The position numbers and the translations under genes are program-made. Under the pieces are notes generated by a model. The model saw nothing but the letters and a program-made list of their open reading frames with translations. It was not told where the DNA came from and did no database searches. Positions 48,470-60,329 of a DNA stretch of 64,000 nt are shown piece after piece (position 1 is the first letter of the stretch; each line of letters begins with the position of its first letter). Source of the DNA: Varroa destructor (taxonomy: Eukaryota; Arthropoda; Arachnida; Mesostigmata; Varroidae); NCBI RefSeq assembly GCF_002443255.2, contig NW_019211455.1:50861471-50925470 (forward strand), read 5' to 3'.

Positions 48470-51400
48470 TACGCAGCAAAGAAGAAGCACTGGTAGGAAC
48501 ACTTGGGTAAGACTTGCTGTAGGCCAATCTGGCGATGGTCATCTACCTGCTGTGCGCTGAGCGTGGCCTATCCCATTGAGTAACGGAGATAATACAACAT
48601 TAAGCAGGTATGCCGTCCTTCTATAGACCTAAATACGTTCGTTTCTTGTTCGCTATTTCTCGGATTAAACAGATAATTCGCAGAGATCAGCAATCAAAAC
48701 AGCAGCAGCGAGAGTCACATTATTGCTATCTACGAACTAAGTGATATTGCAGCGGGGCAAAAAGGACCAAATACTATACGGACAATAATAGTAAATCGAA
48801 CTGGCTAAACTCAAGCACAAGTGTACAGAAGGCTTGTGGTAGGAATACTATATTTGTATATATTCTACAGATCGATGTTTATGTTCGCTGGTTGAGCTTA
48901 ATTATTATAACAGTGAATCATATTAACTTTAACAACCGATAGCTGGCCAAAGTATCGGGTAACTTAAAAGGAAGAAAAAGAAGGTTCAATGAGACGACTA
49001 TAACTTATATACTCGGAATACATCAGTTTAAGCCGTAGAGATTAATGATCCATGCATCAGGGTCGTTGTATTACTCCCATGTGGACTGCGGGTCATTCTT
49101 ACCTGTAATAAAGTAAAAGCACCGGTTAGGTTTCTGTTTCCTCAAACCAATTTCATTTGATTCAGAATAGATTAACTAGCTTTAATACTTACTTTATTTA
49201 GTCTATAAAATGGTAAACTTTTTAGTAAATTGTTTGCCGCCAGAAAGTCAATTACTTGGATACCGCCATTCCTTTGACATATTTATCGCAAGAGTATGGA
49301 CGCGCCTAGTGACAACGTATGCGATTTGTCTTTCTGCCTTTTATCGAGCTGGTCCTGCTTTCCCTGGTGGCAAAAGGGTGACAAATAAAGTTGGCAGCTT
49401 GTCTTCTGCTAAACAGAAAGCTTCCGCTTACCTAAGATGTTCGACTAATAAGGTTTAGTAGAGCCTGGCTGCATCAGACCATATGTGTCATAAATCATCC
49501 AGATGATATGCGTCGTCGTCGTATACGCGGTTCGTCGCCTGAGTAGCCGCAAGACAAAGGCCAGCGCTAGCACGGACTGCTTCTGCTCTCGTGGTTATTC
49601 CTGATTTCGCATTGCTTGGACTTCCAAGATTCCTCTACCTTTACTACCCAGAGGCCCCGTGTTTCCTAAAATCCTCTGGCGAGGATATCAGGGAGATCTA
49701 GAAGGTGGAAGGACACCGATTATCATTAAGCCGAGGATTAACTACTGTTTTGCGTGGCCTAATGTAGGTTGTCAACCTATTCCGCCTTGTCCTCAGTATC
49801 GTCATGATCCGTAGCAAGAGTTGTGTCACGAGGATTGTCGCCATTGTTAATAACATTGCCTGTACCACGAGTAACCTCGCGGTTCCCTCTATGCTAAGCA
49901 CGGGTCGCTTGTGGATGAGCTCCCCTGGTCAGCCTTGTGGAAGTCAAATCCCCCTCAGTTAAATCCATTGCCACTGACAACTCCTTCGCTTCTGCCGAAC
50001 TTACGCTTTTACGATCTTATCCCTAACATTTTTTTTACTATCCTTCCTACGAAATTCGATTCCATTTTGACCTCATTTTCATCTTCTAGTTAGTTGCAAC
50101 AAAAAGCTAACCAAACGTGAGCCGACTACCGCTAGAACACCACTTGCGTTTGCCTACTTTGATAAGGTCTTGATAGAGAAAAATGATCACAACCAGTAAT
50201 ATAATTGTTATATTTATTTGTTAACGATACTATTATTCAAGCTAGGTAATATAGCAGTCGAAAGGGGAAGGACCATAGTAGAACCTGTATCGTAAGAGAA
50301 TAGCCATAATGCGTCCATTTAGCGTGTGGTGTCGCGTACTGCCAACGGGGGGTAGTGTAGGGTATTAGATATCACAATTGCGCCAATCTATCATAAAGAT
50401 CGCATAGCGGTATGGCGATTTCTGACAGTGATGCCCCCCATAGTAGTTCCCACCCATCACCTCTTGTCTAGACATGGGTCTAAGCTCTCTATTGAACACT
50501 ATTTCTACTTCTACAAACATTGCGTTAGCCGGCCGTCAACGTGACAGTGATTAACTTGGCAGCACCAGAGCGCTGACTCTATGTGCCACTGTCATCGGAA
50601 TTTGCAACGATGAAAAAAATGATAAAATTTTGATTTTTAACGTTTCACGGCGGCGTAATGTAACATTAGAACGCCAACGCGGCTAACATCACGTTAATAT
50701 TGGATGAGGATGTTTGACGCGATGTGGAAGGAAGCAAATATCAAATGAAGATCGGTTTATCATTAAAACAGTTCTGCTAGTGGTAGTAGTAGCGGTGACG
50801 GCCAATAGTGCGACAGAACTGAAACTGCACTGCGTAACGTATGAGCGTCTCCTGAAGCACCCAGCGACACGGCACCCTGGGCGTCCGCGGAGCCCTTTCT
50901 TATTTGTCGGTCAGCCACTTCAAACATGACCGATACGAGAATGTCTATCTATTGTCAGACGGCCCAGTCTGGCCCAGAGTGTCATTCTCCCAAATGGAGG
51001 ATATTACGGGGCAGCTGCATTGACAGCGGTCGAGGCAGCTTCGTGGAACAATCTTCAGCGATCGTCTATGACGGCAATTGCAGCGATTGGAAATGGGCCA
51101 GGATGAAGCCTTTTCGTCTGATGTCTTATTTTTTAGCATAATATCTTCACTATGAGTAAAGGTTATAGTCATGTCTAGCAAGCTAGTAAGTAGGTATTAG
51201 GAAAATGACAGATAGAAGCAGACGGACGGTCTGTGGTCATCTTCTGTATAGACATCATGCGATCGGAAAGCTACCGTAGTACATATAGCAGACGGAGGGA
51301 AACATTTGAAAAGAAAAAAATATTAGTTAAACAGACGACTGCCCAGATCCTGCCAACGATGACGCAAAGGCCTAAACGAAGGGACCATCTGGCATATCGA

Positions 51401-52440
51401 CACTGCCATCAAGTTGCTTGAATTGTATTTAAATTGAATCAGATTATAGACATTCTGCTGCTGCATGCCAAATAATAATTCTATTTGATTTTCACTTTCA
51501 TTGAACTTTTCCTTTTCTGCATATGACTTATTCTTTACCGTTATTTGCTTCGTTTCCAGTTGATGTTTTTTACCACCCCTCTATTGTACTGCAGGTTGCT
51601 CATGATTGACCTAAATTTGGCCTTGTTATTTTGGCTTTTTTTAAACGAACTTTGCTGACAGAGCTTTTCGTTGTCTTCTCTGTGATTGTTATTGTCGCCG
51701 TCGTCGTTGTTGTTGCGTAGACAGTATTATCATTTCATTATATTTGCCTCAGATCTCACATCTTCGGATCACCTCGTGTCAGTTTATTGCGGGGGATTCT
51801 CTGCGGGGGAACAAAATTTCGTTTGTGGTACCCTCAATTCCGTGACGTGTCGTATTGGATAGTTCGGCAGCTTTCACCTGAAGCATGCCTTTTACTTTGT
51901 TTACTTTTTTTTTTATCATCGCCATTGCAATTTTCCCTTCTCTCTTTTTCAAAAAAAAGAAAAATGAGCGTTCATTTTTCATGGTTAGATGACCGTTGTT
52001 ATTGGTCGCATCTTTTTCTCGTTTTGAGCTCTTTGTAAAAAAGCAGCAAGGAAATATTTTTGTCTGCGCGCTTCGTATCGAAAAAGCACTATACTGCGGC
52101 CGTTACTGCCGGCGCCGTCGCCACCGCTGTCACAACTTCGAGCATAACGTGCCTCTGTTGTTATTGTGGGGTCTGTCAGATCTGCTAAATCCGTTGGGCA
52201 ATTACCTGTGTAGGTACGACGCAGCACATGAATTTCATGGCGGGTTGCAATGTTACAGTAATTTTCAGAACTGACGTTCGAAGAGACCGGACGACACTCG
52301 AAGCTGCTCCGAGGACCAAAATGGCAATAGACACCTTTTAGAAAAACTTAAAGGTTGTCGGAAGTACACCAGTTCCTGACAGCTGGCCAGAATGATGATT
52401 ATGATCATGAGGCTCTTTCGGGAACGCAGCGATGACGACG
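48470..52440. other. no gene seen
   Basis: Short frames only, with a small hairpin at 51959-51980 (GAAAAATGA and its complement) in a T/A-rich patch. Nothing recognised. Confidence 0.5.
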
Positions 52441-52455
52441 ACGACGCTGCCAGCA

Positions 52456-52475
52456 GGGGGGGGGAGTGGGGGTGG
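52456..52475 (+). repeat. G-rich run
   Basis: G9, then AGT, then G5, T, GG. Quadruplex-prone only if G pairs or the long run are used more than once. Confidence 0.7.
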
Positions 52476-53399
52476 AAATGCCGAGGCTGTTTGCCAGCAA
52501 TGCCTAAAAGGGGCGTTTGCCAACATAAACGGAAAACTGCTTCAAGCATTCTAGCTGATACTGAGTTGGCGATCAGAGGGTCGAAAAATATATGCGTCAG
52601 AGTAACAGACAAGTAAAACTGAACACTGTGACGGCTTGGCAAGAGAGGGACGTTAAGCATCATGGTATACGCCACCCGCATCTAAGTAAACGAAAGATGG
52701 TCCTCTCCTCCTGTCGGAGCCCCAGGGGTGTCCGAACATGATTGCTGAAGTGATGCACTTCTAAAAACAGCCGTAGCCGACAATAAGTGGCGCACTTACC
52801 CAGATCAATTGGCAAGTGCAGTGCTTTTTTTACTGGCGGAAGCTCTAGTTTAGGAGACGATCGATTTTGTATGCCCGATGACATTTGCCAAGGCAATAGG
52901 CTATTGAAGAAATGGCTGGTTAGAAGTCACCACGTCTGTAAAAAATGTTCTCGATGATACTAACTTTTATTCTATTTAACAAGTTTTGTTTGATTGGACG
53001 GTAGAGAAGTTCAATGCAGGTAGATTCTCCGTAGAAGTCACTTTGCCGCCATTATGTCAGCTTTTTTGATTGTTCAATAATCAATCCAGCCAGTCCTAGT
53101 GAATTCGCTTACGGAAGTGACAAACCAGTTCCTTTAGAAGGATACATTCTTAGCATATATTTGCTTGATTGAAAAGAATATCGCGACACAACCTCCGAAC
53201 GATGCTTTTCTGCATATGGATTGTATTCCAATTATGTGTACGCACATACACGTATACAGTGCAATACCATTTACATGAATGCATTAATTATACATATTTT
53301 CTTCTAATTATAATTTTTCTAAATCTTGATAACGTTGATCCACACTGTTCTATTGACGGTTTTTTTTTTCTACCGCTAGAGGCCAGCCAGCTGCTTTAA

Positions 53400-53603
53400 C
53401 CAGGGCTATCTGCCCACCAGCAGCGCCAATCGACGCGTTACAGGACTGATAACGGTCGTCGGTCCACGTATCGAACAACCGACGTCAGCAGCAGCAGCAG
53501 CAGCAGCGAGAATAAAGTCAGCGACAGTCAATACGATGCGATTGTAGTAAACGTTGTTCGGAGCCAACGTCGCCAGCTAGAGCAAAACCATCACAGAAAA
53601 TAA
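53400..53603 (+). other. exon-like frame containing (CAG)7 read as serine
   Basis: Stop-free from 53400 to TAA at 53601-53603. It can begin after the 3' splice-site-like CTGCTTTAACCAG (ending 53403) and is read so that the CAG repeat gives seven serines, giving a hydrophilic Gln/Arg/Ser-rich sequence. The other two phases across the repeat are open for long stretches too, so phase is not decided. Low-complexity DNA makes this weak evidence. Confidence 0.12.
53486..53506. repeat. (CAG)7 trinucleotide repeat
   Basis: Seven uninterrupted CAG units, 21 bases, the longest CAG tract in the window. Confidence 0.95.
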
Positions 53604-53735
53604 GTCCAACTGGCGCTTTGTTCCCGCCTAGCGATACAAATAGAACGCTAACGCTCAAGCAGTGACTATACTTATTTCTTCCCCTGTTTGCAAACGTTCT
53701 CATCCGGTTCGGGTTTGTTCAACACAGCTCTTAAA

Positions 53736-53768
53736 TTTCACTAGTTCACTAGTAATATTTCACTAGTT
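53736..53768. repeat. TTCACTAGT repeated three times
   Basis: The 9-mer TTCACTAGT occurs at 53737, 53745 and 53759. The first two overlap by one base, the third follows after a short gap. A small local duplication. Confidence 0.8.
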
Positions 53769-54745
53769 CGAACGAGGGGTCACGTCGGCATTATCGATGA
53801 CTTCGTTGCTCCTACTAACAACTAACGGCTCGATTACCAACAGCCAATATTTAGGTAGACCTCGGGTTGGGGGGTACTGCAGGTGGCACCTTGATCAGAT
53901 GATCCATCTCCCTTTTGAGGACAGCGCAGGAAGCGTCAACATCCTAACAGGATGCGAATTATCGTAGTACCACCGAACGCTATTACAGTGCATTGTTGCA
54001 GCAATACAATAGACGTCCGAGGAAGTAACTGACGTTGTTTGATTATATCGCTTCTGCATAGCGTGACGCATGACCGCATGGAGCCTTAAACCAGTTGAAT
54101 GATCGACACAGGCATATGGTAGACACGCACGCAGTGCTGGCTGCCAAAGTCAGCTTTTGCGAAAACGACTCGCGTACCAGCAGCGTTCGCTGCCGGCGCT
54201 AGCGAATCCGAATTCATTGAAGTTTTATTATTGTTTTGTTTGTAATCAATTGGCTCGTCTTCAACGACAATGTAAATCCTCCACATAATGACGTTGAAAG
54301 GGGGGAACGGAAGTGGCAGATGCAGCGATCGGAGTTGGGACGAACGAAACAAAACACAGAAAATTAGCGGCAGTCATCGAGGACGAATGAAGAGGCAAGA
54401 GTGCTGCTAACAAAATTAGCATAATCCTTCCTACGTACTTGTCCATTGATCCTGAATCTCTACGAGTCACCTGATTTTCACCTATACCCCCCTTTGCTTT
54501 GTTCCCCTGTTTACATACAGTTGCTTCAAGCTATTCTTTCATTCGTTTCCACTCAGATTGAAATGAACAGTTCCAACGTTTATTTTCTATTTCATCGATG
54601 CAGATGCATTTCTGGTATGATGGCATGGGCTATGTGCGTGAACATACCTGCGTCCTGACAGAATGAAGTCAACGCATTTCGGTTGTTAATCGCAGATCAC
54701 CTCTTCGAATATCGTACTATAGTACCAGTATCGTTGCAACGATGA

Positions 54746-55126
54746 CATCTATCTGCTAATCGTTCTCCCGCCGTTGCTGCTATCGCCGCAGTTGCTACTC
54801 TAAATAATAGCGTTGACGACAACGTCGATGCTGATCGTGTACCAAAAATGTCTCGCAAAGAACTTACCCAGCCAATCCTGCCACCGCCGGTAGATCCCGG
54901 CGAACCCAGCGAAGCTGACACTCGTGTAGGTTTAACTATGAAGGTTACAAAGAATGAGTGGGTGTCGCGTCCTGGATTACAGTTGCCTTCAGTTACTCAG
55001 TCGCGAAACTACGACTACTACTGTTACGAGGGTCAGTCAATCAGTGGAACGCATGAGTATGTCTTCGGTTGCACTCATGTATCACTAGATAGTCCTTCGA
55101 ATCGAAGCTGCAACAGCCATTGCTAA
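54746..55126 (+). other. exon-like frame, 126 codons, possible coding segment
   Basis: Stop-free from 54746, with an ATG at 54848 preceded by CCAAAA, to TAA at 55124-55126. A pyrimidine-rich stretch ending CGCCGCAG (near 54790) could be its 3' splice site. From there the translation runs through an Asp/Asn/Val region into a Pro-rich hydrophilic stretch (QPILPPPVDPGEPSEADTR), which reads like a flexible segment of a larger protein. A donor-like GTAGGT follows at 54926. From the ATG the frame has 92 codons. I do not recognise it, and chance remains likely. Confidence 0.2.
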
Positions 55127-55129
55127 AGG

Positions 55130-57770
55130 AACTCGGCTGTGTTTCTCCCACACAGTAGTGGCCATCGGTGTGCGCAGACCAATTTCTGTGGCACTTTCAC
55201 CGCTATACGATCCCGTATGAATGTTCTATCTTACGTATAGAAAAGGACAGTGGGAAAGAAGGGGTGGATGCAAGGAAATCCATTCTTGGCGTTGGTTTTA
55301 TCCAAAAATATCGACTGCAGCTAGAAAGGGCCAGGAAGATTCTGCAAGAGGCAAATATACGTATCTTGTATGTACTCTATGAGTGAAATATTGAATACTG
55401 AATATGTAACGTTTTAGAAAAAGAGAGCGTTTTAATATGAATCGAGTCAAAGTTGTTAATAACCACAAATAGCTGATATTGTCAAAGAAAAAATAACAAT
55501 GAATATGAGTAAATGTTTAACTGATCGAAGGCTGCTTATTCACTATAGGAATAAATGTCCTTCGGCTTATATGATTTCGTACTTTCTTTCAGAGTATTTG
55601 TAATTTAATGACAATAAAGACAGAAAACTATATTTAAAGCACATGCGTGTGACAGGCAACGACGGCTTTTCAATCAGAATTCTGTTTAAGCTTCATCCGT
55701 GTGTCGTTGTCTACTCCAGACATGTACAATATCACCCATTCAGCAAGCACGTAGATACACGGATAGTCCTGACATCGCTGACGCGTCGTGAGCAGACGCC
55801 ATAGATCTTTACGCAAACGCCAACCACCCGTCACCTGCCCGCGCCGTGGCTGGAAAAGGTGCCGCCATTGCGACTATCAAATCCATTTTCTTCTGCTTGA
55901 AGCGAAGTGGAGCATAGCTTCTGTATACGAGTCACGCGGCTTTGAGCCTTCACTGCGGTGGTTTTTGCGTCGACGATGACCGTGACAGCAGTAGAGCTTC
56001 TCCGAGACAAGACAGGCCAAAAGTAAGGAATCTTTATAGGATTATCTTTAAAGGAGGTGAAATGATTGGACATGGCCTGAATTACTGCAGTGACAAAGAA
56101 GATTGAGGAAGGTTACTGCCACCACTAACGGTAGGTGTCTTTGGAAGCCAGACAAGGTTTTCTACCCTGCGCTCCTTTTTCGCTTGTGACACCCCGAAGC
56201 GTCTTTCGACCTTTCAGACTCGGACAGTGTTACGTGTCTTTTACGAGTTGCTAGTATTGTTGATTATCATGTCGATATCTAAGCATGCTGACTTTCATGT
56301 CCTCTCTTTTAGCCATGTGAGATCTCTGCTTCCCTTGGAGGATACAATAGGACATGAAAGAAATAAGCTAATGGAAATGTGGTTCGGGTTTTTTCTCTCT
56401 GTTCTGAGTGCGACAGTGCACTGCGTTGCTTGGAGCAAGCCTACCCGTGCAACCATGGGCCATGCCATTTAGAAGAGCACAAAGACACGAGCTGCTCGTC
56501 AGACTCTCACGCATGTTCAGATACCAACGCGTACTATGCAGACCGTACTCGTACATAGATCTGATTGCAATGTACGCTTGAAGTTGTCAGTTTGTTGTCT
56601 GGTCACCTATGTGTTCGATGATGGCATCTAATGTGCTTCGATTATGTTTTGTCAGATGATGTGGTCTGCCGACCAAGGTGATCAGTGATTCGATCAAAGA
56701 GCAGTCAAAGCTTCGCTGACTTAGGCTACAAAGCGTTCTCGAAACTAACTGCGTAAAGACGCCCTTTTTGGCGATCAGAGCTACCAACATTATTCATCAG
56801 CTATTTTATGAAAAATCATCTTCGCTTGCTGCTCTAACCAGAGACGCAACTGAGTAGAAAGTATGTACATTGCCATATAGTGATGTGTATATATAAGTGA
56901 TACGAAGAAGTATTATCACACATCTGTCGGTCTATCTAGTAACATCTAAAGCCTTTTATACTGTATATCACACTCTAAGCGCAAATAAGAGCACTACGCA
57001 TATTGTACTGCCGCCATATTACGCAATATTTTAAATAGTAGATAAACTGTCTCCTAGAAACGACTGTAACCGAGGAAGGGTGCTGTGATCCTTCTTTGAG
57101 TTCAACGGCGCCTATGCAGCTAGAAAGCGGCCAAACGCAGTGCGGCCTGTACTCTTCTCGCAAAAGAACTGCCCTTTAACAATACAAGTCAAGCCCTGTA
57201 AGGTCAAAGCTTGCTACTAGGCCGGTGACACAACCCGACTCTCGTTCTAAAAGCTCGGGAAGCGCCAGAACCCTGTACTGGTAGCTCGTTTGTTTTCAAG
57301 TGGGAAAATCCGAATGGAAGACGGGAAACAGGAAGTTCATTGCAGCGACCGTTGAGTGGGTTTCTGCCCAGCGAAACCGGACAACAAAAAAGGAGCCTAA
57401 ACGGCCAGCTGGGTAGAGAATAAAACTGGTGAGAAGAGAAAGAGACATCTGATATCTCCCCCTGATCGAAGAAAGGGAAGATCTGAGAACGCGTTTTGCC
57501 GCCAAGCAGCGAAACAAATCCAGGAACGTCGTGCTACCAAGCCTCACAGAAACACACTGAACAGTGCGTATTACAACGTCGTTTGCGTGGCTCTGAAAGC
57601 AGGCATTGCTCGCAAACCAACAAACCGGTCTGCTGTATGCTCCGCTCAGCACTACCCCGATCCGCCCCGAAGTTGTAAAGACAAACCTATTCCCTACAGC
57701 CTAAGTGCATTGAGTGTAGCAGGGTTATTTCGGGGCAATTGTGGAGGGAAATCGTAGCGTCAGGTGTATG
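55130..57770. other. no gene seen
   Basis: Short frames on both strands and AT-rich patches around 55.4-55.6 and 56.9 kb. The minus strand is pyrimidine-rich near 57.3-57.5 kb, giving a Phe/Leu/Ser-rich frame that I attribute to composition. Confidence 0.5.
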
Positions 57771-57779
57771 CAGACTAGC

Positions 57780-57944
57780 CTACATTGGGTCCTCAACGTG
57801 GCCACCGCCAGCAGCGCCATCAGCATCACCATCATCATAGACAACATTACTTTCGACATCAACGGTAGTTGCTCGTGCAGCTATAGAACTTTTCTTTTTC
57901 TTTAAACAAAGTACCACGCCATCTTGTGTTGCTAACCAGTCGAT
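57780..57944 (-). other. short minus-strand frame with GAT/GGC-type codons
   Basis: Stop-free for 54 codons on the minus strand and ending in TAG. The 3' half reads as an acidic Asp/Gly/Ala stretch (YDDGDADGAAGGGH) because the DNA there is a cryptic GAT/GGT/GCT trinucleotide array. It could be an acidic protein tail, but the same sequence is explained by a decayed trinucleotide repeat. Confidence 0.12.
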
Positions 57945-58807
57945 CTAAACTTATATGACCCTCTAGCAGCAGAATTAGATTGCCAATGAGATTTGTTTAA
58001 AATCATTAGTCTAATAACGTTTGCGTTTGGCCTGGTGTTTTATGCATGCCATGACAACGACTGGCTGCTCTAAAAACTTAGAGAACAGCGATGATGAAAA
58101 AGCCAAACAGGCTTGGACAAATGAACGGGTATAAATTAGTACCTGATTCTAACCGTCCAACGCGCTAGGACAGCGTAAGGACCTCCTGCTTGTGAGGAAT
58201 AGTAAACGTTCGATCACACACTGTGCGCAATGCGTTTGCGACAACGAATATAAGGTTTTGTTGTTTCGTATTACCCGTTCGAATATACTGAGTAGAGACG
58301 GCATGACGTAAGATTAGTAGCGTTTCGATAGCGAAGCGCCCAGTAAATGTCGTCGTTGATGAGAAGAGACGTGATGGTCACACTGTGGCAAATAAATGCG
58401 TCTAACATACTGCTAAAACTTTGCCGAACCGTTTGAACGCAATGTAATGACAACGGTGAACGAGTGAAGCTTGTACTATAGCAAGTGCGAACTGAGTATT
58501 TCCCTCAGGCAATTTTACGACATCTATTTTGGATAAAGACGGACCTGGAACAATTCGAGTAAGCAACAACAGAAATAACGGCAATGGGAACAGCAGTAGC
58601 CTGCAGCCTTGGTGGCATTATTGCAGAGTGTTCGCCCGTCGGTTCGTTGCTGGCTGTCGTCTTTTCAGCGTCTCCTTGGTCATACTGCTTTCTTTAGCAA
58701 CAGGAGCCTGCTGCCACATAAGCAACGGCGAGAAGCAGAAGCGACTTACATCAAATGTACTCACTCAAAAAAAGACGGGCTATGAGGATGCCCTAAGCCC
58801 GGGAAGT

Positions 58808-58830
58808 CTGCCTGCCTGCCTGCCTGCCTG
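58808..58830. repeat. CTGC tetranucleotide repeat
   Basis: About five and a half CTGC units. It ends a longer plus-strand frame (open from 58496) that contains one hydrophobic segment but has no in-frame ATG. Confidence 0.9.
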
Positions 58831-60081
58831 GCATTTCCAATGACATGGCAAGTGACTGCCAGACCCGTTGCGCCCATTGCCGTCAACGCTTAGAGTGACG
58901 TTGAGTATGCAGGGCAAGGCCAGCAGCCATAGCAACGCGAGCTTAGCACGAGACAGCTCCGATGACACACGGTGCGGAGGAAAGCTCCGACGTAGTCTCT
59001 TCCACTATTTTCTCCGCCATAGTTACCACCAGCCATGTATTTGCAACCTAAATAGTTGAAGCTCATTGAAGGCTGCTGCGTCCATGCGTGATCGTATTTG
59101 AACGCAAAGTAGACTCACACACTGTCGACCAGTGAAGTAATATATAAGAAAGAGTATTCCTTACATCGAAGAAGCCGAAGGAAGTGAGTGTCTGAGAGGG
59201 GAAGACGACGAGAAGTGAGGACGTTCTCAGTAAAAGAACATCGTGTAAGCAATGTCGACATCTTACACTACTGCTCCCAGAAGAGGCATATAAGACACCC
59301 TAGGAGCTGGGCAGTTTTGCACGCAAATACATAAATAGGTAACTCGAGACTAGTTTTTTCCCCGTTGAGCTGCCTGTACTTCCTTTTAAGTCCCAACGGC
59401 CATCGTTATTAACAGGCCTCAGATTCTCTGCGCAGCAGAAGCTGGGTCATTATGATAGCAGAAGAGCAAAAAAGGCAAACGAAAAACCTTTGTTCACAGC
59501 TTCCATTCAATCCAGCCACTTTATCTTACCACCACCCCACCTAATACGCCGAGAGACCTGATCATCATCACAACAATGCTAGGAATTAGTACGGGGCAAA
59601 TGGGCCGAAACGGGCATTCGCGCAATGGAATGCATTGTCCGCCTCCTACTCGTGGCGCTTATTATATCCCTAGAAATTTCTTGTGTGACAGGAATATCGT
59701 CCATTGTCAATGTTCAACCCGACCATAAAGCAGCCTCTTCCATTCATCTAACTGTCTCCTCAGGTCCAGTACGGTCAGAACATGTCCGGGGGGTGGTAAT
59801 CAACCTTCTGTGTTGAGGTTGTGACAATACTCTCTGCTACCATTACCACTTTGGCCACTGGTATCTGTAGTGGACGGTCCTAGAAGATAATGATAAAGAA
59901 GGTAGTTTGTCCATCATCGTGTTTTATTAGCAGTATTAAGCTTAGCCGGGACAATCAGCCAGTACTATCTTTAGCCTCTTAGCCAAAAAACAAGGTATTG
60001 TCGTTCCATGCTTCCTTCGTTGCTGTTCCATGCGCACGCAGATGTGGAGTGTGAAAAAAGACGCTATCGGAGCAGTGCTGA

Positions 60082-60327
60082 ATGCAACTGTCAAAGCATG
60101 GGAAAACAAGGGTTTCGGGTTTTTTGTGCTTTTTGTTTGGAACTGGGATGCAACCTTTACGGGTAGATATAACACCTGTGTTACTTAAGCGTTGGACCGA
60201 GCTGCGCGAAGCCGCTCCAGGCGGTACGGCGGCAACGGCAGCAGTAGTAATGACGTCGCATCTCGTAGAGGAAAGACGCACTGTAGTGCTGAGGCAAGGT
60301 ATTCAACGTCTCAATGAAGGATATTGA
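60082..60327 (+). other. exon-like open frame, 81 codons, unrecognised
   Basis: ATG at 60082 and a second ATG at 60148, ending at TGA 60325-60327. The C-terminal part is Ala/Thr/Val-rich then charged (TSHLVEERRTVVLRQG), with codons of purine-any-pyrimidine or GCN type. A donor-like AAG/GTATTC occurs near 60298 and a weak acceptor-like AG near 60166. No family match. The resemblance of one stretch to a serpin hinge is discussed among the rejected items. Confidence 0.17.
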
Positions 60328-60329
60328 CT

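Noticed and set aside
51959..51980. Hairpin GAAAAATGA / TCATTTTTC
   Set aside because: An AT-rich 9-bp stem in a poly-A/T patch, not distinguishable from chance.
60205..60262. Serpin hinge-like GGTAATAAVVM stretch in the 60082 frame
   Set aside because: It comes from GCG/GCA/ACG codon repeats. The expected flanking serpin motifs are absent and the order of conserved hinge residues does not fit.
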